DNA of 64,000 bases from Zymoseptoria tritici IPO323 (Eukaryota; Ascomycota; Dothideomycetes; Mycosphaerellales; Mycosphaerellaceae), in contig NC_018213.1 in NCBI RefSeq assembly GCF_000219625.1, positions 1,854,055 through 1,918,054 of the forward strand, given 5' to 3'. The stretch's first letter is position 1. Every line of letters starts with the position of its first letter. The notes below the pieces were generated by a model. It was not told the origin of the DNA, did no database searches, and saw only the letters and a program-made list of their open reading frames with translations. The translations under genes and the position numbers were made by a program. Below, piece by piece: positions 53,091 through 63,624 of this stretch.

Positions 53091-53175
53091 TACCTCCGTG
53101 CTTCCACGCAAACTGCACACTTCAAGCTACCTAAGTGCACTTTGTCTAGCTGAATGAGGGCGATCACAGGGACGT
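53091..53175 (+). repeat. Foldback element copy e
   Basis: Left border TACCTCCGTGCTTCC shows the outer arm most clearly; it mirrors the right border GGAATCACGGAGGTA of copy d. Core GCAAACTGCACACTTCAAGC. Confidence 0.65.
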
Positions 53176-53240
53176 ATTTTCGATCGGTCCATGTTGCCAT
53201 TTTACAGGACGCTTTTCGATGCCTCACTGCCCAACCTTAA

Positions 53241-53305
53241 GCGCATTCTGCACCGCATAGGTGTCGCTCAGTCGGCCTGGACGGTGCAGTCTGAGCGGAA
53301 GCAGG
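53241..53305 (-). repeat. Foldback element copy f, reverse orientation
   Basis: Its reverse complement, CCGCTCAGACTGCACCGTCC then AGGCCGACTGAGCG and GCGGTGCAGAATGCG, follows the family core. Confidence 0.6.
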
Positions 53306-53476
53306 AGTTATTGTTTCCTTGTCGTCAGGACCATTGACGTCGAGGACCATGTGCGATGCAAAATGCTTCATTCATCTATCTCGAACGCCGAATCGCGTCT
53401 GCCAAATGCCACGCCATGCTTTTCTACACCATACTATGCCATACACAACTCCATCACTACCCCAAGATCTCAACAC

Positions 53477-56400
53477 CTACCACCCTCTCCTCTTCCCCCT
53501 CTCCTCCTCGCCCTTCCTCTTCCCCCTCTCCCTCTTGACCTCATATCGCCTCTTCTTCTCCTTCGCCCACCGTTCCGGCTGCGCAACAGCCTCGATCCTC
53601 CTCTTCTTCCTCCTCTCATCCCTCCTCTCCTTGGCTTCATTCCTCGCCACCCCGAGCGCAGAAACATACACTTCACTTCCGACTTTCTTCTGTATGACCT
53701 CTAGTACCTCGTGGGCTTTGTCGGTGAGAGACTTGTACAGGTCCCCAGGCGGATGCGGTACCGAGGGATCGGTGAGAGCGTAGAGTGGACGGAGAAGGGA
53801 GGGAAGGGAAGGTAGAATGGAGGGGGAGGAGAGTTGGTGGAGGAGGGAGGAGATGGTTGATAGAGAAGTGGAGCGGGCGGCGAGAGAGAATTTGTCGGCG
53901 CGGAGGAGGGTGGAGAGGCGGCGCAGGAGGTAAGATAGAGCAGATTTGTCGGGCGCAGGGGTTGTGAGAGTTGGCTCTTCGTCCTCGGAGGATTCGGCAG
54001 ACTCGGCACTCTTGTCATTCCATGGCATCTCGTTCGCGGCGAAGCACCGTCCGAGGAAAACAATGTTGCGGGCGATTTGAGACGCGAGACCTTCGGGCGT
54101 GTGCAGGGTGATGGCGCGGAGAGCGCGGAGGTTAGTGCCGCAGAGGCGACGCATGTCTTCCGCGCCGACTTCCAGACCACCGGATCCGCGGAGTGGGAGG
54201 CCGGCAAGACCGTCGGAGGTCTTGGAGCTGGTGCTTGCGACATCGGTGAAGAATGTGCCGAGGAGGGTGGCGACGGATTCTTGGATCGAAGGGTCGGCGG
54301 AGGAGGGGAGTTGCTGTAGGGCTTGCCACATGTCTTCTGAGGTGCGACCGAGACCGACTGCAGGGGTGTGCTCGACGATGACGGAGAAGGCATTGAGCGC
54401 GTGGGTTACGAGGAGTGGCTCGGCGATTTCGTCGTCCTCGGCAGAGGCGGAGACGATTTCTTCCAGCTTGTCGCAGACTCCCTCGACTTGCTTCTGGCTG
54501 AGTTTCCTTGTCCTCAGCAGGATACTCCAGTCTTGAAGCGCGGCGGCCTTGACTGCGGTCGGTTTGTTCTCCCAAAGCCAGACATCCATGTTGGACAGGA
54601 ATGCTGCTAGAGTCTTCTCGGATGCTCGCTCGAATAGCTTGCCGATGAGTAACTTGGCCATATCTCGACACGCCGCATCAGCGTCACCGATCGAAAGCGG
54701 TTGCAGACGGTTGAAGATCTTCGGGCTGACCTCAGCGAGGACGTCCTCGCCGACTTTGCTGAGCATCTGATGGAGGAACTCCATCACGCTTTGCCGTCCA
54801 GCTGCGTGATCGTACGCCAGGTTTCCGACCAGGAAAGCAGTGTGCTTCTGCCAGCGATCTTTGCCTTGTGGGTACTCCATGACGAATTGCAAGTATGCAC
54901 TTCTGGCACTTTCTCGGATCGACCTGTCTGGGTTGATGACCATGGCTTTGCCGACCTCATCGAGAACCTCGTACACTTCGGTGATGACAATCTTGCGACC
55001 CAGTACAGCACGAAGGAACTTGTAGACGACACCTTGCCTGTCTGGCTCGTCAATGTCGGTCTTCAAGCGCTTCAAGAGCAGCGCCATGTCCTTTTCCTTG
55101 ACCACGACAGATCGCTTCTCTCGAAGCACAGAGGTAATCAGCTCTAAAGACGCTTTGGACGAGTCCGTCGTGGTGGCAGATGATCCTTTGATCAGATTGA
55201 CAGCCTCCTTGACGTAGACTGGCGCGTTCTCCTCCAGCTCGGGGATCTGGACTCGCATGATCGTCGAGAGAAGACGAAGAGATGCGACCTTGACTTCTTC
55301 CTGACCCAAAACTAAAGCATCGCCAGCCATGGGAAGGAAACCTTTCAAATTCTGCGGCGTTTGGAGGTCCTCGTGTCGTCGGAGAACCTTGCGCAGCAGG
55401 TTCAGGGAGAAGCTGGTCAGCTTGAACAGATAAGATGCAGTCGCTCCTCTCGTCTTTGACTTCTTTGGCTCCTCTGGCTGCACTAGGAATCTCTTTCTGC
55501 GCTCGTCGACTTGAGGTGCTGGGAGAGCTATTGCAGCTTCTTCTGCTCTTACTTGATCCACCATTTGCCAGCAGAAGCTCAACATGTCTCGCGTCTCAGA
55601 CGCTGGATTCTGGTCGAGACCCTTCCGCAATCTGGTAAGCAACTCATCGATCTTCTTCACCATCTTCATGTCGAGCTTCTCGGACAAGAACTGACGGATG
55701 GGTCGCACCAGCTCGCCGAGTTTGTTCACTGGGGTAGCACGAGCAAGCAACTCCATAGTATCAAAGCTCTTGCTGCTCTTAACTTCCTTCATACCGCTCT
55801 TGTATTCTTCCGCATCTTTCTCTTGACCAGTCTCGCCGAATATGTCATCCATGATTACCCTCATCAATGCGGGAAGGCACTCATCGAGATCACCCGGCTC
55901 GAAGCTGCCATCGACCAAAAGAGAGTGCACTGTGTACGAAAGCACATGCAACTGGGGTCCTCGCTGCAAGGCACTCCGGAGCTCTTTCAAGATGAACCCA
56001 AAATACGAGGATCCAACCAATGAGGAGATCGAGGTCAACGCTTTCCGTGTCTGGTCTCTAGCCTCTTGACTCTTGCTTCTGAGAACATGCGAGACATCGG
56101 TCAATACAGCAGGCAGACGAGCCGCAAATTCTTCGTCGGTCAAACCGAGCATCAGCTTCACAATCGTCACCGCGACGGGCATACGTCGGTCGACCGTGGA
56201 CTCGTCTTTCTTGTGCAGATATTCCAGGAGTGGAGGTAGCTGCTCTCCAATGATGGCCTTGCTATTCGCTGGTGAAGGTGGTGATCTCTCAACGCCATCT
56301 ACCATCGCTCCGAGTAGTCGCAAGATTGTCTTCTCCGAGTCGGTCCTGGTCTTCAGGTAACCTGTGTACCTCTGAAACGTCGCTCGATATGCGTTCTTGT

Positions 56401-59400
56401 TCAAAGCCTTGGAGAGAGCCCCAATAGTCTGAACTGACTGATCTGCCAATGTCCTGCCCGCATCTCCCTCAATCTGGTCGAAAACGAAGTGCTCCAGAAG
56501 TGGGAAGAAGATTCGCGATGCATTGGTCGACCCTAGACCCGACGCTTCCTCTGAGAGTCGACGCAGAGCTCGCAGTCTGCGATGCTGCTGGATGTGCAGC
56601 ACATTGCCGAATATGGAAGCCTCTTCATCTCCACCCACAAGAAGTCCCTGCATGCCACTGACCTTTTGCCACGTTGTGAGCTTCTCCACAAGATGACCTA
56701 GTACAAGCAGATATTCTGCTCTAACCAGTTCCGACGGATCGCCCATGCCGCGTTCAATGCCAGAAAGGACCGCACTCTCCATGAATGCCAGCCAGGCAGC
56801 GTTGTCTGACACTTCTGCAGCTGCGTCGATGAACAACTGCAACGCATGCGATGAGCTCGTTCTGTTGACACGATCCTCCCCATCTCTGATATAGTACAGA
56901 CAGTTGTGCACGATCGGCAGCCACTGTTCAAGCGTGAAGTCCTTGAAGCTTTCATATATCCGTGCAAAAGCTCGCTCGCGACGGTCATGGTCTGGCTCGT
57001 CGAGCCTGGTGCCCATGGCATTCATGTCGTCGCAAATATTGGCAGAGTCAGATAGGGCGGAATCGTCACGGACCAACGTCGCCAGTACTTTGGCAAGCAG
57101 AATTCGACCGTCGGCGCTGCGCAGGCGCGAGAACAAGGCGCAGAGTGCATCGTAAAGGCTGTCTTTGGCAGAGATATCGAAACGACTGATCAGAGGCAGG
57201 ATCGTCTGCAGGAGGCCGGTCTTGATCCAAGGTGATACAGAATTACCAGGCTTCTTCAACAAGTCGGTACAAATTCTGGTGACATCGATTGCTTCGTCCT
57301 TGGACGTGATCAGCTCCGCAAGCTTGGAGAACGACTTGACGCATGCATCGAGCACGTCCTTGGAAGGCTGCTGTTCAATGACAAGGCCAATCGCTTTCAC
57401 AAAATTTGACACGGTTGGTTGGAGGACAGATTCGGCAATGGTCTCATCAACCAGGCTGTCCAGAATCTCTTGCAAGACGAACAGACGTACTTCGTCTTTG
57501 GTGTGTTGTCCGTGTAATAGCTCTGCTACCCGCTCGAGTATGACACTCCCTCTTCCCGTCAACAATGCTGCCGTCGAATCCTGCTTCGACCATGCGGAGA
57601 CCAAGCGAAGGGTGCCCGAAATTGACTGCGCATTCTCATTCGCAAATGTGTCTAAACGTGGGGTGACCAGCTTCTCCACGATAAGCTCGCCGTATCGCGT
57701 CGGATCGAAGTCTGCCATGGTAGAGAAAATCTTCACCAAGCATTGTATTCCGGTCTGTCTGATCGAACGCTCAAGAGCCATGTCTGCTCCAGTATCGTCT
57801 GCGATGCTCTGCTGGATAGCGTTCGAGGCACTCACGGTACATATCAAGATACCGGTGATGAGCTTCGGGACAAAAGGCTCGAGTTCTGCGCCGAGTACCT
57901 GTAGCATGTCGTTCATCATGTACATCATACCCAGCTGCTGTCTGAGAGGCGCAGTCAGCTTGGTGGAACTCGCGAGGTCGACCTTGCTCATATCAATGGC
58001 GGATCCCAGTGCGATGTCGAGGAACTGCTCCAGAGTGTCTCCACCAAAGCGAGACAAGGCAACAAAGATTGCCTTTCTCCTACCAGCTTGTCCTTCTTTG
58101 CCTCCGGCAACAGCTCTGCCGTAAAGCAGTCTGAGTAGCACCGGCATGAGATGAGCATGATCTTCCTGGCGGATAGCTTCTTCTTCGTCTTCGCTTGAGC
58201 CGTCCCTCAAGAACACTGAGAGCTCTTCGCGGAAGCGGACCTCGTCCAGGAGATTGTTTAGGTGCTCCTTGTATCGAACGACCGATGGCTCTTTCCACGA
58301 GAGGATCGCTTTCAGGGCCGACTGTTGGATCTCAACATCTCCATTGGCGCACAACTCTAGCAGAGCATCGTGCACTTCGCTTGACCTGAACAGCACCGAA
58401 GGATTCACAAATTGAGCGAATATTGCCAGCATTGCTTTTTGGTCCTTGCGGGCCCACCGGTCGGTGGTCGGCTGCTCATCAGTCTCGCCGTCGACATTCG
58501 TGCCAGCCCATTTTAACAAAACCGGCACTAGCATACGAGAGCGTTTCTCGGCAATATGAGGAATCTTGTGCAAGACTCTCAACGCCTGGCTCCTCGCATT
58601 GGGTGATATGAGCGGGACACGTCTGGAATCGATCGACAGCTGCTTCGAAGGAGTGGGTAGACCGCTAGAGGGCTCCTCAAACACCTGCTTCCAGATGGCG
58701 GACAGCTTTGCGAGATTCGGACACTCGAAGTCTGAGAAGACTTTGAACCCATCGGTGTTGACGTCAACGATTGCGGACTGCTGCGTTTCGTCGCCGTCAG
58801 ACTTGCTCTGGCCATCAATCCATGATTGTGTCGCAGCCATGACAGCATCTTCGCCCTTTTTGCTCCGGCAGATTCCCGCTAACGCTTCGCTAGCGTCGTC
58901 CCAAGCTTGGGAGAGATTGATGTGCAACAGCCCGAAGCAATACGCCGGCACTGCTCTCGCCATGAGATCGTCCTCTGTCATCTTGGCGTACTCCGATGCC
59001 AGTCGTCGTACGTTCATCGAAATGGAACGACTTGTGTCAAGGGACGCCGGTGTTGATTCAATTGTGATTGCTGCCGCAAGAGCCTCCGGTTCCGTGGTAC
59101 CACGCCGTTGGTAGATCTTCTGCAGGATATCCAACGCATCCTGTCTGATCGAATGCGAGGATGAAGATAGACACGAGATCAAAGAGTCTTCAAGAGTGTC
59201 CATATGTGGCCCTTGCAGGAGCATCGACTGGCTCTTGCCGATGAAGCGGTTCATGTTCGACCAGAACTTTGGCAGCGCAACAAATTCTGGAGTCGCCTGA
59301 CAAAGAGGGACCCATAGACCTTCCGCATCGCCAATCTCTTCGTTCAGCTCGAGAAAGTATTGAAAGGCTGGACCGAGGGCGAAGTCTCGTGCCGGATTGT

Positions 59401-61060
59401 CGGCCTCCACACCCTTGAGGACCAATTGAAGTAGCATGCTCTCCAGCTTCCTCGCGATGTCTTTGCTGATGACCAAGAAAGGTAGCGCGGACAGCGCCGT
59501 GTTTGCTTGAGCCAGAGCGGCCTCTGTGACAGGTGTTCCGTCAGAATGGACAGAATTTGACACATCCTCGACAATTCCTTGGATGACTTTCGCAGGGCAC
59601 TTCAGCCGCAGATTCGTTTTGCCTTTGGCCAGTCGAGGTAAAAGTACAAACAGCTCGGAGCGGCTGCCCGTGCTATCCTCTTGCACAAATTTCTGCAGTT
59701 GTGGCAACACGAAACTGTCAAATCTTTCATCACCGAGCCTTGAAGTCATGTCGCAGAATTGTAGGAAATACGGTGCCCATCGGGACGTTCGCAGTGTATC
59801 AAGAATATGTCGACGCGCGAGAATGGCATCGACAGTCGCTGTTTGGAGAGTCACACCGAGCAACGCCAGCACTGCGGAGGCTGCGGAGTTCTCCAATTCC
59901 GGCGTGGTCTCACACAGTTTGATCAAGGTCTCCACGCAGACCATGATGGCTTTCCAGTCGGATATTCGAGACCCTTTCCGCACAGAAATTGCGGTGAACA
60001 AGAGTCTGCTGCGGAATCGGATTTCCTCCACTTTGGAAGATTGTGTGGCTTTGCTTTCGATATGCGCGAGCACAACATCCAGTATCGTTTGAAAAGATCC
60101 AGACATACAATGATGTATCAGACTGGTTAGCACCCCAGATACAACATTGTCCATGACCAAGTCCTCGCTGTCCAACTCTTGTTCTGCGTACTTAAGCAGG
60201 CTCTTCATGACCGGGACGCCACTGGTATGGATCCCGTGCTGGACACCTTTCACGGCTTCCGTGAGCAAGGTCATCGTACCCTGTTGAAGCAGATCCGCCG
60301 AAGGACTGCCATTCGCCGCTCTACAGTCCTTCAACATATGCGCCATGACCAAATCCAAAGGCTCCTGGTCCCTCTCGTACACCGCAGCAGCTTTACGAAC
60401 CAAGAAGCTCAGCGCTTCTGCGGTGAAGCGAACGATGAAAGGCTTCTGGTTGTCTTTGCCCAAGTATGGGGCCAGAAGGTCGTACAGAGGACGCAAGTCC
60501 GGTGTCAGTAATCGAGAAAGGTACTTGAATAGCCACGCAAGGCAAGTAAAGCTCCATTCGATTACAGCAAAATCTGGGTGCTTCGCAGCGACTGCGGCGA
60601 CCGTAGCCACCGCACGTTGGAAGTGGTTCTCGAATCGAGTGTCCAGGTCATGCGCGAATTGGGATAGAAGGTTCAGCAATGGCTCCATGGCAAGCGTATC
60701 TCCCTTCTCGAGGTAAATGGCCAACAAGTCCATAATCTTTCCCTCATTGTACAAGACCATGGGCAGGTTGTCGCATAATGGCGATGCTTCTTTCGCAAAG
60801 TCCGTGAAGGTCTGCGAAAGGTTGGTATCTCTCCATTCTGCTAACGAATTGCCAAAGTGCGTATGTGTATTCTCCGTCGCCGTCTCTTGTCCATCAACAT
60901 GCTTCTTCCTCCGGATGGGATCGATTTTGAGATTCGTGATTCGTTCGGTGAAGGACTGGAAGCGGAAATTTCGGGAGGATGGCGTCGATCGTTTCGTGTT
61001 CTTCTTCGGTTTGACGACACGATTCGGCTTTGCAGCCTTTACTCTCACCGTGGACGACAT
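53477..61060 (-). CDS. utp20: U3 snoRNP / small-subunit processome protein Utp20
   Basis: Very large HEAT/ARM solenoid needed for early cleavages of pre-rRNA and 40S assembly in the nucleolus. One uninterrupted exon of 2527 residues, the normal family length (about 2500). The basic start (KAAKPNRVVKPKKNTKR) leads into the conserved N-terminal stretch NFRFQSFTERITNLKIDPIR. The family's middle motif (DRRERAFARIYESFKDFTLE) is near residue 1350 and the tail is strongly basic (RRDERRKKRRIEAVAQ...KRKGEEERGKRRGW), typical for nucleolar retention. Start set at ATG 61060 rather than 61108 because the family begins just before the basic patch. A PAC-like box (GCGATGAACT, minus strand, 61121-61112) lies 52 bp upstream, as in ribosome-biogenesis genes. 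Confidence 0.93.
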   Translation of the reverse strand: MSSTVRVKAAKPNRVVKPKKNTKRSTPSSRNFRFQSFTERITNLKIDPIRRKKHVDGQETATENTHTHFGNSLAEWRDTNLSQTFTDFAKEASPLCDNLPMVLYNEGKIMDLLAIYLEKGDTLAMEPLLNLLSQFAHDLDTRFENHFQRAVATVAAVAAKHPDFAVIEWSFTCLAWLFKYLSRLLTPDLRPLYDLLAPYLGKDNQKPFIVRFTAEALSFLVRKAAAVYERDQEPLDLVMAHMLKDCRAANGSPSADLLQQGTMTLLTEAVKGVQHGIHTSGVPVMKSLLKYAEQELDSEDLVMDNVVSGVLTSLIHHCMSGSFQTILDVVLAHIESKATQSSKVEEIRFRSRLLFTAISVRKGSRISDWKAIMVCVETLIKLCETTPELENSAASAVLALLGVTLQTATVDAILARRHILDTLRTSRWAPYFLQFCDMTSRLGDERFDSFVLPQLQKFVQEDSTGSRSELFVLLPRLAKGKTNLRLKCPAKVIQGIVEDVSNSVHSDGTPVTEAALAQANTALSALPFLVISKDIARKLESMLLQLVLKGVEADNPARDFALGPAFQYFLELNEEIGDAEGLWVPLCQATPEFVALPKFWSNMNRFIGKSQSMLLQGPHMDTLEDSLISCLSSSSHSIRQDALDILQKIYQRRGTTEPEALAAAITIESTPASLDTSRSISMNVRRLASEYAKMTEDDLMARAVPAYCFGLLHINLSQAWDDASEALAGICRSKKGEDAVMAATQSWIDGQSKSDGDETQQSAIVDVNTDGFKVFSDFECPNLAKLSAIWKQVFEEPSSGLPTPSKQLSIDSRRVPLISPNARSQALRVLHKIPHIAEKRSRMLVPVLLKWAGTNVDGETDEQPTTDRWARKDQKAMLAIFAQFVNPSVLFRSSEVHDALLELCANGDVEIQQSALKAILSWKEPSVVRYKEHLNNLLDEVRFREELSVFLRDGSSEDEEEAIRQEDHAHLMPVLLRLLYGRAVAGGKEGQAGRRKAIFVALSRFGGDTLEQFLDIALGSAIDMSKVDLASSTKLTAPLRQQLGMMYMMNDMLQVLGAELEPFVPKLITGILICTVSASNAIQQSIADDTGADMALERSIRQTGIQCLVKIFSTMADFDPTRYGELIVEKLVTPRLDTFANENAQSISGTLRLVSAWSKQDSTAALLTGRGSVILERVAELLHGQHTKDEVRLFVLQEILDSLVDETIAESVLQPTVSNFVKAIGLVIEQQPSKDVLDACVKSFSKLAELITSKDEAIDVTRICTDLLKKPGNSVSPWIKTGLLQTILPLISRFDISAKDSLYDALCALFSRLRSADGRILLAKVLATLVRDDSALSDSANICDDMNAMGTRLDEPDHDRRERAFARIYESFKDFTLEQWLPIVHNCLYYIRDGEDRVNRTSSSHALQLFIDAAAEVSDNAAWLAFMESAVLSGIERGMGDPSELVRAEYLLVLGHLVEKLTTWQKVSGMQGLLVGGDEEASIFGNVLHIQQHRRLRALRRLSEEASGLGSTNASRIFFPLLEHFVFDQIEGDAGRTLADQSVQTIGALSKALNKNAYRATFQRYTGYLKTRTDSEKTILRLLGAMVDGVERSPPSPANSKAIIGEQLPPLLEYLHKKDESTVDRRMPVAVTIVKLMLGLTDEEFAARLPAVLTDVSHVLRSKSQEARDQTRKALTSISSLVGSSYFGFILKELRSALQRGPQLHVLSYTVHSLLVDGSFEPGDLDECLPALMRVIMDDIFGETGQEKDAEEYKSGMKEVKSSKSFDTMELLARATPVNKLGELVRPIRQFLSEKLDMKMVKKIDELLTRLRKGLDQNPASETRDMLSFCWQMVDQVRAEEAAIALPAPQVDERRKRFLVQPEEPKKSKTRGATASYLFKLTSFSLNLLRKVLRRHEDLQTPQNLKGFLPMAGDALVLGQEEVKVASLRLLSTIMRVQIPELEENAPVYVKEAVNLIKGSSATTTDSSKASLELITSVLREKRSVVVKEKDMALLLKRLKTDIDEPDRQGVVYKFLRAVLGRKIVITEVYEVLDEVGKAMVINPDRSIRESARSAYLQFVMEYPQGKDRWQKHTAFLVGNLAYDHAAGRQSVMEFLHQMLSKVGEDVLAEVSPKIFNRLQPLSIGDADAACRDMAKLLIGKLFERASEKTLAAFLSNMDVWLWENKPTAVKAAALQDWSILLRTRKLSQKQVEGVCDKLEEIVSASAEDDEIAEPLLVTHALNAFSVIVEHTPAVGLGRTSEDMWQALQQLPSSADPSIQESVATLLGTFFTDVASTSSKTSDGLAGLPLRGSGGLEVGAEDMRRLCGTNLRALRAITLHTPEGLASQIARNIVFLGRCFAANEMPWNDKSAESAESSEDEEPTLTTPAPDKSALSYLLRRLSTLLRADKFSLAARSTSLSTISSLLHQLSSPSILPSLPSLLRPLYALTDPSVPHPPGDLYKSLTDKAHEVLEVIQKKVGSEVYVSALGVARNEAKERRDERRKKRRIEAVAQPERWAKEKKRRYEVKRERGKRKGEEERGKRRGW

Positions 61061-61530
61061 GCTGGCTACATGTTGTTGGTGTGGCGTGGGACGAGTTTGA
61101 AGCTTCAAAAAAGTTCATCGCAAAGTCGAAACCTCGAAGCAGATCGGCGGGGTGCAGGTCGGCTAAAGGCGGGCCGGAAGCTTAAATACACTAGCGCGAG
61201 CCGCAGAACCAGGACTTTTCCTCGAATTGAAGTGAGTGAAACTCTTTGATGCATCTTTCACATGACAGCTGATGTAATCACCTGCTCCAAGGGCACATTG
61301 GAGGAGCGCATATGAGCTCTCATTCACTCGAAGTCGAGGTCTACTACTATCAAATTCTTCCGCTCGGCCTGGTTCTTCCACCACCATCAATTAATCTCTC
61401 CCAGTCCAACCTCGACCACGAATCTCTACTACGCTCACCTCGAAGTCACTGAATCGACCAGAACATCAGCGACGACAGAGAGCGAGTAACTCAGGATCAA
61501 TCTCCGTAGCCTTCGGGCATCTTCGCCGTC
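61061..61530. promoter_or_regulatory. Divergent promoter between UTP20 and the CWF19-like gene
   Basis: 470 bp shared by two RNA-processing genes; the PAC-like box lies at the UTP20 side. No other clear motif. Confidence 0.4.
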
Positions 61531-63224
61531 ATGGCTTCCAAAATGTAAATGGTCGACCTCGAGAGGCTCATCCAACACCTGCTAACATTATTTTCAGCGT
61601 CATCATTGGAGATGTCAATGGTCGCTTCTCGGAACTCTTCGATAAGCTCAGCAAGCTGCACTCCAAGCAAAACTTTGCCTTTGCAATCATTGCTGGGGAA
61701 CTTCTAGCAGACGCAGACATTGCCACGGACGATGACAACGAGGAGCTCAGCAGGCTGCTCAAAGATACGATCGAGGTCCCGTTCCCAACATACTTCGCGC
61801 TGGGAAAGCGCCTCCTCCCAGATCGCGTACAGGAAAAACTCAAGACCAATCATGGCGAGCTGTGTCCAAATCTCAGCATTCTCGGCCGCAAATTCTCGGT
61901 GAAGACTTCGGAAGGCTTCCGAATCGCTGCCGTAGGTGGAGCGGACGCGGGCAACTCTGGTGAATCCTTCGATATCTTCGAACCGAGGTACACCGAGAAC
62001 GACATCAAGGCTCTCAAGGACTTCAAGGATGCCGACATCCTCGTGACGACCGACTGGCCGGCAGAGATCGCTGATGGGTCCAGGTCATCGACAACATACC
62101 CAGCGCAGCCACCACTTGGCGTTCGCAGTATAGCAGAGCTGTGTTCTACCCTCAAACCACGATACCACTTCTCCACATCAGATGCCTTCTTCGAGCGCGA
62201 GCCGTTCTTTCATGTTGGTGATGCCCCACGGCCAGTCACCAGATTCCTCAGCCTCGCGCCGTTCGGCAACACGTCGAAGCAAAAGTGGATCTATGCCTTC
62301 TCCCTCGAGCCGGCCGCGGCCCCACCACAAGAACTTCCCGCTGGATGTACTGCGTCTCCGTTCATGGCCACACGAAAACGAAAGCTGGAATCACAGGAAG
62401 AGAGCTATAATGGGTTCAGGTTCGCGAATGGCAGCGGTCAAGGGGGTGGTAATGGTGATTACTACCGTCCCAACGGTAAACGGAACAGGCGCCAGGCGCC
62501 GCCTCAGGAATGCTACTTTTGCCTTTCGAGAGCCGACGCGCAAACTCACATGATTGGATCAATTGGCGACGATGTGTACATGACGGTCGCAAAGGGGCCA
62601 CTCACGATGCGAAGCAACTTCCCAGATCTAGGGATTCCGTGCCACATGCTCATCATTCCGCTGCAGCACGCACCGACTTTGCAGGCTATCACTGAGGCAG
62701 ACGATGCGAGGAAGAACACTATTGCAGAAATGAAGCGGTACCGTGAGGCTCTTCATACCATGATTGCTACGAAGTCTACTCAGGGCGATGATGGTGAAGC
62801 CAAGCTGGGAGCTATCACATGGGAGATCAGCAGGAACAGCGGCGTCCATCTACACTGGCAATTTCTTCCAATCCCCGCAGACATGGTGAAGAGAAACCTG
62901 ATCGAGGCGGCATTCGACGTCGAAGCCGAGAACCTGAAGTACCCCAAATTCGCGAAGACGGAAGCGGAAGCCAAGGAGGCATTGGAGGGCGACTACTTCA
63001 AGGCGATGATCTGGACCGAGACGTCCGAGAAGGAGATTGTGCTTCCACTCGATCAGAGCTTTCGTTTCGATCTCCAATTCGGTAGGAGGGTGCTGGGCAA
63101 GCTGCTGCAGCTAGAGAGTCGGACACATTGGAAGGACTGCGCACAGACGGAGGCGGAGGAGGCGGCGGACGCTGATCTCTTCAAGGAGATGTTCAAACAG
63201 TACGACTGGAACTTGGAGGATTGA
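61531..63224 (+). CDS. CWF19-like/Drn1 protein (CwfJ domains)
   Basis: Associated with spliceosome disassembly and with lariat debranching by Dbr1. Tiny exon 1 (61531-61544, MASK plus two bases), a 53-nt intron with branch GCTAAC, exon 2 61598-63224; 546 residues. The N-terminal 240 residues form an inactive-type metallophosphatase-like domain (KIVIIGDVNGRFSELFDKL; RIAAVGGADAGNSGESFDIF). A Lys/Arg-rich linker (ATRKRKLESQEE ... PNGKRNRRQAPPQ) leads to CwfJ C-1 (ECYFCLSRADAQTHMIGSIG; GPLTMRSNFPDLGIPCHMLI, HIT-like) and CwfJ C-2 (LPLDQSFRFDLQFGRRVLGK). The CFCLS zinc-like motif is intact. The length is close to the Drn1 type rather than the shorter S. pombe Cwf19. Confidence 0.92.
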
Positions 63225-63624
63225 GTCGGTCGTGGCGAAAGGTGGAAAAGCATTGAGCGCGAATGTTGCGATTTCAAAAGCGAATTTCTTGATGTTTGCT
63301 GGGACATATCGACAGCCACACCTGCAGATCAAGGAGCAGGCCAGGTGTCGATTTCAGACGATTGTACATTACTGTATGCTCTAGATTCCCCGCGGCTGCC
63401 CTTCAAGAGCTCAAAAATGGAGACGATCTTCCATGTTGTCTCGCTTCAGTCTTCTTCACTTATATGTTGCCTCAGGCCGCAACGTGTTGCTCTCTGGTGG
63501 GGCAGGAAAGCACCAGCCCACTTCGTAGACACCTTCCGCGCACCCATTGCATCCTCGCAACATCTCACCTCAACATAAACCCCTCGCCGCGTCCCTTGAA
63601 ACCTCGCAGTACTTCACCTTCATC
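63225..63624. other. Intergenic, IST1 promoter
   Basis: 400 bp between the CWF19-like stop and the IST1 start. No gene or repeat seen. Confidence 0.6.

Larger units (their letters stand above)
53005..53476. other. Intergenic between OST1 and UTP20 (convergent)
   Basis: 472 bp holding two foldback elements in opposite orientation about 65 bp apart. No gene seen. Confidence 0.65.

Noticed and set aside
54132..60511. Many ORFs of 100-300 residues opposite or out of frame with UTP20
   Set aside because: Shadows of a very long GC-rich coding frame; none has an independent domain.
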